In this document: piece by piece, positions 22,887 to 31,084 of the stretch | Numbering within the stretch: the first letter of the stretch is position 1 | Layout: every line of letters starts with the position of its first letter | Source of the DNA: Paraescarpia echinospica | Lineage: Eukaryota; Annelida; Polychaeta; Sabellida; Siboglinidae | Assembly (NCBI GenBank): GCA_020002185.1 | Contig: CM034531.1 | Location: 71,940,391-72,004,390 of the forward strand | Length of the DNA: 64,000 nucleotides | Direction: 5' to 3' | Notes under the pieces: model-generated | The model's database searches: none | Told to the model about the DNA's origin: nothing | Seen by the model: only the letters and a program-made list of their open reading frames with translations | Program-made: the position numbers and the translations under genes

Positions 22887-24250
22887 GCGACTGAATGGTA
22901 CTGGTGTCGGTTTGTAGAACTTGGGGACGGCATTCTTTCAGTAGAAGCTTTGCTGTTCACCTTAGTGCAGAGCCCCAACCCGGGCGCGAAGACAGCTGGG
23001 TACTGGTCTAGGGCCCTCTGTAGGTCGCGATCACACTTTTCGATTACATTGCAGTCAATGGTGGACGGCAATGCAGTAGCAGTACTGCTGTAGAGCAAGG
23101 CATTCACATCAACTTGGAATGCTTTGATCCAGTCAAGCGCGAAAAGTGACGTGCCTGCCTTTCCGACGACGATCAGTGGCAAAGACCGATTGGCCCCATT
23201 ATAGGACACAATGACATTGCATTGTCCTTTGACTGGAATCGGTTGCTTGCCATAACCGAAAAGTCGGATCTTTGACGACGTCAAATGTGGCGATCCGATG
23301 CGCTTCCAGATATCCGGGCCAACGAGCGACCCAGCAGCCCCAGTATCCACTTCGAAATGTAGGTCGACGTTTGAGATTTGCAGTAAAATCTGCGGTTTAT
23401 CGACGCGTGTGGAATTGGAGAGCACCTCAACTGCGATAGTCTCTGTACTACTTTTATCGACCGTGTGTTGAGCCATTTTTTCTTTTCTGACGGGCTTTCC
23501 GGAAGATCTGCACACAGCCTGTATGTGTCCCTTACGATCGCACCCGTAGCAGACGATGAATGGACAGTCTCTGTGGTGATGAGCAGGCGAACCACATCGA
23601 TAGCAGGCTTTCTGGCCTCTCCTGTTAGGTTGACTGTTAACCCGGCCTTTTTCTCCGTGATCTGGTACGTCCTGCTGAGGGTGGCCTGTTGTTTGTTCGT
23701 GCATTTTGTTCAGCTCTTTGCTAAGTAGTTCTGCCATTTTAGCACACTGTAGTACGTTCGTCAGTGAAGCGTCTGTTTCTTTCAGTATTGCCTGCTGTAT
23801 AAAAGTGTGCCTACAGCCCATGACAAGCCTATCTCGTAGTGCATTGTCCTGACACTTTACACAGCACTTCTCTTCGAAGTCACACTCTTTGGCTTTAGTG
23901 CGCAGTTCGGCCAGGAAATCAGTGATGGATTGACCTTCCCGCTGAACCGTGCGGAAGAAGTCGAGACGCGCAGCAAGAAAGTTACGCTTTTCCTCGAAAT
24001 GCAGTTTAAGCGCCGCTTTCACTTCTTCGTAGGAAGCTTCTGTCACTTCCTTAGTCAGTAGATTCTGAAGAAGTGCAAATGTTTCTGGTGACATGGTTGA
24101 ACACAGAGCAGCCTTTTTCTTTGGGTCTGTTGTCATGTTGTTTGAGTCGAAGTAGAACTCCGCACGCATCAAGTAGGACGACCATTGCTCCCTTTCTGGG
24201 TCGAACCGGTCAAACTGGCGTGCCATGCTTGAATGACAGTCAGTAAACAA
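22835..24250 (-). pseudogene. Gypsy gag with two zinc knuckles and aspartic protease
   Basis: 471 codons; the likely start is the internal ATG at 24,226 (MARQFDRFDPEREQWSSYLM), 24 bases inside the longest frame. The gag core has YEEVKAALKLHFEEKRNFLA and GQSITDFLAELRTKAKECDF. Two CCHC knuckles follow (CYRCGSPAHHHRDC and CYGCDRKGHIQAVC), then a retroviral-type protease with VDTGAAGSLVG and LIVVGKAGTSLFALDWI. The frame leaves the family reading near 22,940, where the expected segment before RT continues in the pol frame. A single-base change of frame is enough; it may be a damaging indel or a frameshift site. The protein would form the particle and process it. Confidence 0.93.
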
Positions 24251-24348
24251 ACACTCAGACAGTAGGCTATTGTCTGCAGTTCAGAGCCAGTTCAGGCATA
24301 TACTCACTGAAGCATGTCGACACAGTTTGTAGGTAGTTGAAAACAACC

Positions 24349-24365
24349 CACCTGCTGACACCAAC
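24349..24365 (-). other. Primer-binding-like site of the Gypsy element
   Basis: Directly inside the 5' LTR the minus strand reads GTTGGTGTCAGCAGGTG. TGGTGTCAGNAG is a common start for the primer site of Gypsy elements. The tRNA is not assigned. Confidence 0.6.
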
Positions 24366-24575
24366 TGTTGTGTACTTGTAGGCCAGTGAATATCATGTAG
24401 AACATTTGCATAATATAAGAAACATTTAATTTGCAGAACAACTGAAGATACATGTGGTCACTTCCACAAAACAAGATGGCAGACACTCTAAAGCAATTGG
24501 TCAGTCTGGTCAATTGTCACTAGAGGGTGGTCCCATAATAACATACAGTTCACATAGCATATGAGAAACATGACA
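24366..24575 (-). repeat. 5' LTR of the Gypsy element
   Basis: 210 bases from TGTTGTGT to CATGACA, about 95 percent like the matching part of the 3' LTR. It is followed by the target duplication AAAAC. Confidence 0.95.
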
Positions 24576-24580
24576 AAAAC

Positions 24581-24874
24581 TATAACCAAAGTAAGCATGA
24601 CGGGAACAAATGTTTCCAATATATATGGCATATATACTAGTTGATTGAAAACATTGTTCCCATTTACAGGTAATTTTAAATGCTCAAATTGTATGTAGTA
24701 TAATAATTTTTCGTCTCTGACATTGGACCCGCTATGAAAATCAAATTTGACTTCAAGTAATTGTCATAACAAAAGTAACACATATTACATTGAACTATTT
24801 ATAGAAACACGCATCTTTAGAATAATTATAATAATAAAATATAAGTAGTGGTAAGAGGTCCGCCATCCCCGGAA
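24581..24874. other. Non-coding flank, continuation of the LINE insertion site
   Basis: AT-rich, no frame of note. AACTATAACC follows the target duplication. Confidence 0.35.
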
Positions 24875-25350
24875 GTGACCTAAGATCAAAGGCTTTTTCG
24901 TTTTTTATAAGTAGAATTCCTACGTTTTTTATTAGTAATGATTTAGCAACGTCAAAAAGTGATTGATGGGGGTCATGAGAAAGAGGGTGTCGCCATCTAC
25001 TGAATAAAGATGGAATAAATAGGGTGAATGACGACCTCTAGTGGCTAATCAGGTACTAATTAGGATCAACCTCTAGTGACTAATCAGGTACTAATTAGGG
25101 TGGTTATGAGTAGCGCATTCACTGGAGGGTAGCACTAGCAATAGCTAAAACCCCCTAGTGACCTAAGATCAAAGGCTTTTTCGTTTTTTATAAGTAGAAT
25201 TCCTACGTTTTTTATCAGTATGATTTAGCAAACGTCAAAAGTGATTGATGGGGGTCATGAGAAAGAGGGTGTCGCCATCTACTGAATAAAGATGGAATAA
25301 ATAGGGGGAATGACGACCTCTAGTGGCTAATCAGGTACTAATTAGGGTAA
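24875..25350. repeat. 283-bp tandem repeat, about 1.7 units
   Basis: GTGACCTAAGATCAAAGGC begins at 24,875 and again at 25,158. About 190 bases of the second unit follow with few differences (TTTTTCGTTTTTTATAAGTA, GGGGGTCATGAGAAAGAGGG, GACGACCTCTAGTGGCTAAT). The short phrase CTAATCAGGTACTAATTAGG occurs three times and is followed by an ATTA run (25,346-25,370). Confidence 0.85.
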
Positions 25351-25540
25351 TTAATTAATTAATTAATTAAGTACTAATTAGTAACAAATGAGTAGCGCAA
25401 TTATCGGAGGAGAACGTTAACAATGACTAAAAATAGTAAATAGTGACCAATTAGTATTAATTACGTGCACGGGAGGTGGGAAAGTTTTAGAGTGAAGTGA
25501 CACCCCTGGTGATCAGCGAGTTTAAAATAATGACGCGCGG

Positions 25541-25573
25541 GAAGGTTCTAGAACCTTCTAGAAGCTTCTAGAA
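25541..25573. promoter_or_regulatory. Seven-unit heat shock element array
   Basis: The 33 bases consist of alternating GAA and TTC triplets exactly five bases apart: GAA at 25,541, 25,551, 25,561 and 25,571, and TTC at 25,546, 25,556 and 25,566. This includes three perfect TTCTAGAA palindromes. Inverted nGAAn repeats are the binding site of heat shock factor trimers, and three units are enough for binding. It could serve a transcript going either way. No TATA box is obvious within 100 bases, and no recognised heat-shock gene lies next to it. Confidence 0.6.
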
Positions 25574-26126
25574 CGGTGCGGTGGTGGAGGTGGGGCCGCG
25601 CGGTTTAGATTACGCCTGGTGGCCTGGTTTTCACGACTCACTGGCAAATGGTGGTGTCGAATGTCAGGCTGCAGGATTTTATGTGCATTGGTTTGACGGA
25701 TAAATGTTTTTCGAGGCGCGCGCTTGTAATAAGCTTCTGGCACCGATGTGTCAGTGCTGGCTGCGGCATGGAAGGCCGGATTTTTCGTGGTGCGCACTGA
25801 TGTGGATATTGCCTGTCAGTGCTAGCTGCGGCACCGCTGATGGATACGCGTGCAATTGCGGTGCAATATCGGTGCTGTCAGATTGGCCTGTGTGTGTGCG
25901 CGTATTAATATAGGTGGAATTATTCGGAAACACAGTTGGTGGCATCTGATGCGGCTGGAGGTCGGCGCTGTCATATTGGCCTGTGCGCGTGAATTATTAA
26001 GCTTGTGGCTTTGGTGTTGCAATATAGGCGGAATTATTCGTGTGTGATTTTGGAAGGCCGGTGGAGTGGGCTAAATGTGTAGGTGGAACTATATTCGTGT
26101 GTGCGTTGGAAGGCGAAAGGAAACAC
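25574..26126. other. GC-rich segment with imperfect internal repeats, possible non-coding transcript
   Basis: The phrases GTCAGTGCTGGCTGCGGCA / GTCAGTGCTAGCTGCGGCA, CTGTCAGATTGGCCTGTG / CTGTCATATTGGCCTGTG and TATAGGTGGAATTATTCG / TATAGGCGGAATTATTCG each occur twice. Only short frames are present (for example 25,704-25,913 plus), and none is family-like. On the plus strand it ends at two AATAAA signals (26,127 and 26,141), so a plus-strand RNA starting near the heat-shock array and ending here is possible. Confidence 0.35.
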
Positions 26127-26147
26127 AATAAACGGTGAGAAATAAAT

Positions 26148-26153
26148 TTTATT
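26148..26153 (-). terminator. Polyadenylation signal of the spliced orphan gene
   Basis: AATAAA on the minus strand, about 25 bases after the stop codon at 26,179. Two plus-strand AATAAA hexamers overlap the same 30 bases, so two transcripts may converge here. Confidence 0.55.
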
Positions 26154-26178
26154 GGTTACAGTTGACGACGGAAAGGGG

Positions 26179-27323
26179 TCATGGGGGTGGGCCAAAGCCG
26201 TTCCGGTCGGAGGGTTGTGGCGGAAAGCCTAAATGAACGGAAAGATGCGCTGGGACGGGTGGGGCAAATGAGGAGGGGAGAATTTGGGGGCGTGGGAATA
26301 TATCGGCAAAGGAGAATGGCTGTGTCTCTACCGCCGCCGCCTCTGGTAGGGGGTTGTCGGCATATAGAAATTCTAAATCGGTGAACCCACTGTAGTCGTC
26401 ATCGAAATTTTCTGCCGGCTCTTCTTCTTCTGATTCTTCTTCTTCTTGTTCTTTTTCTCGTCGGCGCGGCTCAACGGCTAACAGGGGCTGGTGGGGGCGG
26501 CGTCGTGGCGAGGTGAATGTGATTGCGTGGGGCGCAGGTCCTATGTAGTGCACTGTCATTCCCCGCCCGATATTGTAGCGTCCATGTGCCAGACTAGGGT
26601 CGATCACGTAGATGTGTCGGCTGGGGGAATGAGGAAAAGTTCAATTAGTGACTACTGGCGCGCGGGGGGTTCATCTGTGGAGAAGGAAACAGTGTTAAGG
26701 GGTGTGATGTGGTCCATTCCGATGAGTGTGGTTGTGACCTCCCATAAGGAGCCGATTGACAAGTTCGGGCGCCAGCAATAGGCGATATCTGTGGAGAAGG
26801 AAAAAGTGTTAAGGGGTGTGATGTGGTCGGCGACGTCCAAGGTATAATGTGCCCCCAGGCCTATCGGCGCGCGGTCTTCTATCAATCATAATCAGATCAC
26901 CGGGGGACAAATTTATTCTAGATCTATTAATGAAGCCGTTTCGGTGCGAGGGCCTCGCAAGGGTTTGCCCGCGCCCTATATGTAGTGTGTCGAAGCCGGC
27001 GATGTTTCGTCTGCAAGTATGAAAAAGTATTAAAGTAACGGCGCGTCTCTTTTTAGCCTGTAAAAAAAGCATTAAGTCTGTAGTGGGGCGTTTGTAAATA
27101 GTGGGGCGCACGGAAAAGCAGCTATAGGCTTTATCGAAAGTAGGCGTCTGCAAATAAAGGTAAATGTTAAAGGTAAAAGTTAATAGTTAAGTTAGTGAAC
27201 GTTATAAAAGAAAGCAGTAATGTGAGTGAGGAAAGTCAGTGTTAGTTAAGTTAGCAAAACGTACCTGGTTTGTGGTTGTTGAGAGTCGGCCGCATAATTG
27301 CCAACTTGATCGGTCGGCTCCAT
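26179..27323 (-). CDS. Compact spliced orphan gene with acidic domain
   Basis: Not recognised. Proposed exons (minus strand): 27,265-27,323, 26,835-27,010, 26,656-26,788 and 26,179-26,620, in total 810 bases or 269 codons plus stop, all in phase. Exon 1 starts MEPTDQVGNYAADSQQPQT and ends at an excellent donor (CAG|GTACGT). Intron 1 ends TTCATACTTGCAG. Exon 2 has IGRGQTL, SPGDLIMIDRRPRAD and GGTLYLG. The last exon has HIYVIDPSLAHGRYNIGRGM, then a basic patch, a Glu run (EEEESEEEE), FDDDYSGFTDLEFLYAD and a Pro-rich end. The introns of 46 and 35 bases are very short and their donors weak, which is the main doubt. TATA, CRE and polyA signals frame the gene. It could encode a small nuclear or transactivator-like protein of a virus-like or mobile element; that is inference. 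Confidence 0.5.
26675..26834 (-). repeat. 114-bp spaced duplication carrying two splice acceptors
   Basis: A 40-base phrase containing GGGGTGTGATGTGGTC and ending CTGTGGAGAAGGAAA (plus-strand view) occurs at 26,675-26,714 and 26,789-26,828, 114 bases apart. On the minus strand each copy supplies CTTAAC, a pyrimidine tract and CACAG. Acceptor choice would include or skip 38 codons without changing the frame. Confidence 0.65.
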
Positions 27324-27418
27324 AGTGAGAAATGAATTGCGCAGTTGTTGCGCCGCTGTTTTGCGCGCGGTAACGTGTTGCGCCCTAGACACGTACGCCA
27401 TAGCCTTACATAAGGGGC

Positions 27419-27439
27419 TGACGTCACTGTTTATATAAA
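27419..27439 (-). promoter_or_regulatory. CRE and TATA box upstream of the orphan gene
   Basis: TTTATATAAA (27,439-27,430 on the minus strand) lies about 110 bases before the proposed ATG. It is followed by the perfect cAMP-response palindrome TGACGTCA (27,419-27,426). Next to the TATA box is the palindrome AAGCGCTT. A second AAGCGCTT with a TATATA lies at 27,686-27,702 facing the satellite array. Confidence 0.55.
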
Positions 27440-27685
27440 GCGCTTATGTAACTGTTTGTAAGTCTTTAAAACGGCCGTTAAAGGTGAAATGTGAGCAAAC
27501 TAAGCGGCCTATAATAGTCAGTGGGGCCTAGAGAATCTTATGGTAACTTTATATTAGGAAATGAAAGTGGCGTTCTGTTAGTGCACTAGGCTGACCGAGA
27601 GATTGTTTTCAGTTTTAGTAACCTTGTAAGAGTCGGCTGCTTTGCGGCTCGCGTGCACTCGCTCACGGGGGCCGCGTGTGGGCCG

Positions 27686-27716
27686 CGTGCAAAGCGCTTA
27701 TATAGGGACTGGGCGG
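27686..27716 (+). promoter_or_regulatory. Candidate plus-strand promoter before the satellite array
   Basis: AAGCGCTTATATAGGG is followed by GGGCGG, then the first satellite unit begins within about 20 bases. A TATA-like box and a GC box in the orientation of the array suggest it could be transcribed. This is inference from motif and position only. Confidence 0.35.
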
Positions 27717-27723
27717 AGAACGC

Positions 27724-30596
27724 TTTCTCCAGTGTTTCCTGTCTACAGCCCCTGTCTCCGTCTCCTCCAGTCTTATTGTATATGGGTGAGGGACTGGTAC
27801 AGTATTGTAACACTAGTTCTGTTCTTTCTCCAGTGTTTCCTGTCTAAAGCCCTTGTCTCCATCTCCTCCAGTCTTATTGTATAGGAGTGAGGGTCTGGTA
27901 CAGTAATGTGACAATTGTTCTGTTCTTTCTCCAGTGTTTCCTGTCCACAGCCCCTGTCTCCGTCTCCTCCAGTCTTATTGTATAGGGGTGAGGGTCTAGT
28001 ACAGTATCTTAACTCTTGTTCTGTTCTTTGTCCAGTGTTTCCTGTCTACAGCCTCTGTCTCCATCTCCTACAGTCTTATTGTATAGGGGTGAGGGTCTGG
28101 TACAGTATTGCAACACTCGTTCTGTTCTTTCTCCAGTGTTTCCTGTCTACAGCCCCTGTCTCCATCTCCTGCAGTCTTATTGTATAGGGGTGAGGGTCTG
28201 GTGCAGTATTGTAACACTTGTTCTGTTCTTTCTCCAGTGTTTCCTGTCCACAGCCCCTGTCTCCATCTCTTCCATTCTTATTGTATAGGGGTGAGGGTCT
28301 GGTACAGTATTGTAACACTTGTTCTGTTCTTTCTCCAGTGTTTCCTGTCTACAGCCCGTCTCCATCTCCTCCAGTCTTATTATATATGGGTGAGGGTCTG
28401 GTACAGTATTGTAACACTTGTTCTGTTCTTTCTCCAGTGTTTCCTGTCTACAACCCTTGTCTCCATCTCCTCCAGTCTTATTGTAAAGGGGTGAGGGTCT
28501 GGTACAGTATTGTAACACTTGTTCTGTTCTTTCTCCTATGTTTCCTGTCTACAGCCGCTGTCTCCATCTCCTTCAGTCTTATTTTATAGGGGTGAGGGTC
28601 TGGTACAGTATCGTAGCCTGTCCACAGCCCCTGTCTCCATCTCCTCCAGTCTTATTGTATAGGGGTGAGGGTCTGGTACAGTATTGTAACACTTCATCTG
28701 TTCTTTCTCCAGTGTTTCCTTATTGTAAAGGGGTGACGGTCTGGTACAGTATTGTAACACTTGTTCTGTTCTTTCTCCAATGTTTCCTGTCTACAGCCCC
28801 TGTCTCCATCTCCTCCTCCAGTCTTATTTTATAGGGGTGAGGGTCAGGTACAGTATCGTAGCACTTGTTCTGTTCTTTCTCCAGTGTTTCCTGTCTACAG
28901 CCCCTGTCTCCATCTTCTCCAGTCTTATTGTATAAGGGTGAGGGTCTGGTACAGTAATGTGACAATTGTTCTGTTCTTTCTCCAGTGTTTCCTGTCCACA
29001 GCACCTGTCTCCATCTCTTCCAATCTTATTGTATAGGGGTGATGGTCTGTACAGTATTGCAACACTTGTTCTGTTCTTTCTCCAGTGTTTCCTGTCCACG
29101 GCCCCTGTATCCATCTCCTCCAGTCTTATTGTATAGGGTTGAGGGTCTGGTACAGTAATGTGACAATTGTTCTTTTTTTCTCGTGTTTCCTGTCCACAGC
29201 CCCTGTCTCCATCTCCTCCAGTCTTATTGTATAGGGGTGAGGGTCTGGTACAGTATTGTAACACTTCATCTGTTCTTTCTCCAGTGTTTCCTATCTACAG
29301 CCCCTGTCTCCATCTCCTCCAGTCTTATTGTATAGGGGTGAGGGTCTTGTACAGTAATGTGACACTTGTTCTGTTCTTTCTCCAGTGTTTCCTGCCTACA
29401 ATCCTTGTGTCCATTGCCTCCAGTCTTATTGTATAGGGGTGAGGGTCTGGTACAGTAATGTCACAATTGTTCTGTTCTTTCTCCAGTGTTTCCTGTCCAC
29501 AGCCCCTGTCTCCATCACCTTCAGTCTTATGGTATAGGGGTGAGGGTCTGGTACAGTAATGTGACAATTGTTCTGTTCTTTCTCCAGTGTTTCCTGTCCG
29601 CGGCCCCTGTCTCCATCTCCTCCAGTCTTATCGTATAGGGATGAGGGTCTGGTACAGTAATGTGACAATTGTTCTGTTCTTTCTCCAGTGTTTCCTGTCC
29701 ACAGCCCCTGTCTCCATCTCCTCCCGTCTTGTTGCATAGGGGTGTGGGTGTGGTACAGTAATAGAACAAGTGTCACATTACTGTACAAGACCCTCACCCC
29801 TATACAATAAGACTGGAGGAGATGGAGACAGGGGCTGTAGATAGGAAACACTGGAGAAAGAACAGATGAAGTATCTCCTCCATTCTTATTGTATAGTGAT
29901 GAGGGTCAAGTAGAGTATTGTAACACTTGTTCTGTTCTTTCTCCAGTGTTTGCAGTCTACAGCCTCTGTCTCCATCTCCTACAGTCTTATTGTATAGGGG
30001 TGAGGGTCTGGTACAGTAATGTGACAATTGTTCTGTTCTTTCTCCAGTGTTTTCTGTCTACAGCCTCAGTCTCCATGTCCTACAGTCTTATTGTGTAGGG
30101 GTTAGGGTCTGGTACAGTAATGTGACAATTGTTCTGTTCTTTCTCCAGTGTTTCCTTTCTACAGCCTCTGTCTCCATCTCCTACAGTCTTATTGTATAGG
30201 GGTGAAGGTCTGGTACAGTAATGTGACAATTGTTCTGTTCTTTCTCCAGTGTTTCCTGTCTACAACCCTTGTCTCCATCTCCTCCAATCTTATTTACAGG
30301 GGTGAGGGTCTGGTACAGTAACGGGACAATTGTTGTGTTCTTTCTCCAGTGTTTCCTGTCCACAGCCCATGTCTCCATCTCCTCCAGTCTTATTCTATAT
30401 GGGTGAGGGTCTGGTACAGTAATGTGACAATTGTTCTGTTCTTTCTCCAGTATTTCCTGTCCACAGCCCCTGTCTCCATCTCCTCCAGTCTTATTGTATA
30501 GGGGTGAGGGTCTGGTACAGTAATGTATCTCTTGTTCTGTTCTTTCTCCAGTGTTTCCTGTCCACAGCCCCTGTCTCCATCTCCTCCAGTCTTCAC
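27724..30596. repeat. 101-bp satellite array, about 29 units
   Basis: Units recur every 101 bases or so: CTTTCTCCAGTGTTTCCTG, TCTACAGCCCCTGTCTCCAT, CTCCTCCAGTCTTATTGTAT, AGGGGTGAGGGTCTGGTACA, GTATTGTAACACTTGTTCTG. A second subtype has AATGTGACAATTGTTC in the last block and dominates the right half. There are partial units near 28,610 and 28,715. One unit near 29,763-29,872 is inverted. Long frames on both strands are a consequence of the repeat. Confidence 0.97.
29763..29872 (-). repeat. Inverted satellite monomer inside the array
   Basis: From AGAACAAGTGTCACATTACT to GGAGAAAGAACAGATGAAG the 101-bp unit runs in the opposite direction; direct units resume immediately after it. It makes a local inverted repeat with its neighbours. 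Confidence 0.92.
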
Positions 30597-30823
30597 CACA
30601 AGCCCAATGCACAAGTATCAGCTGTCAACGAACGCCTGCCTATGGCCAACTAGCGCACATAACACACCGCGTATGCTGGCGCACAGCCAGCTGACAGCCA
30701 AAATAAACAAACCCCGCTTAACGCTTAACGCTCATACACTGCATAAAGTCTGACAGTACACGTCGACATACGATACCCCCGTTCGGCAGTGAGGTACGTG
30801 ATACTTATGTCTTAACCACTATT

Positions 30824-30931
30824 ATGTGCTATGTGCTGACGAACATTCAGGAGCGCGCGGCGTTGAGCTACTTCTACGCCAAACGTCGCGTGCTCGACGA
30901 CGGCGTCACTACGGCGCCGATACTCGTATAA
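30824..30931 (+). CDS. Small GC-rich open frame, 35 codons, unrecognised
   Basis: The frame starts MCYVLTNIQERAALSYFYAK and ends with charged and branched residues (VLDDGVTTAPILV) before TAA. Third positions are mostly G or C, unlike the AT-rich surroundings, which suggests real coding sequence or the last exon of something to the left. No acceptor is obvious and no homologue comes to mind, so this is tentative. Confidence 0.25.
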   Translation: MCYVLTNIQERAALSYFYAKRRVLDDGVTTAPILV

Positions 30932-30956
30932 ACAACCTACATAACATAAGGACTAT

Positions 30957-30986
30957 CCCTACCTACCTACCTACCTACCTACCTAA
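30957..30986. repeat. (CTAC)n microsatellite
   Basis: Seven CTAC-type tetranucleotides in a row. Confidence 0.95.
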
Positions 30987-31055
30987 GGGGTCACTTTTTT
31001 ATCTCTCTTTTTTTGTGTGTAAAATAAAAAAGGTTCAGGAGCCCCCACGACGGGG

Positions 31056-31084
31056 CCCCAAAACGCCCGTAGGGCGTTTTGGGG
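31056..31084. other. Perfect hairpin at the edge of the assembly gap
   Basis: Arms CCCCAAAACGCCC (31,056-31,068) and GGGCGTTTTGGGG (31,072-31,084) are complementary over 13 bases with a 3-base loop, GTA. The known sequence ends on its last base. A shorter GCCCCC...GGGGC pairing lies just before it. Confidence 0.9.

Larger units (their letters stand above)
19971..24580 (-). mobile_element. Nearly complete Gypsy LTR retrotransposon with target duplication
   Basis: LTRs at 19,976-20,253 (3' LTR) and 24,366-24,575 (5' LTR) both start TGTTGTGT and end CATGACA. They are flanked by the same 5 bases, AAAAC (19,971-19,975 and 24,576-24,580), a perfect target-site duplication. Inside, on the minus strand, are a primer-binding-like region, a gag-protease frame, a pol frame and a purine-rich tract before the 3' LTR. 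The order gag-PR-RT-RH-IN and the YLDD RT motif place it in Gypsy (Ty3 group). It is defective: there is a frame change between protease and RT, a deletion in integrase and two stops after integrase. The 3' LTR is 68 bp longer than the 5' LTR through an internal duplication. Confidence 0.95.

Noticed and set aside
27724..30596. Could the regular array be a CRISPR
   Set aside because: There are no unique spacers between repeats, units are contiguous, and the genome is eukaryotic.
28108..30612. Many 80-146-codon frames on both strands of the satellite
   Set aside because: They exist because the 101-bp monomer is poor in stops; no unit-independent protein sequence is present.
31056..31084. Rho-independent-type terminator
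   Set aside because: Perfect hairpin, but the context is animal DNA; annotated only as a hairpin.
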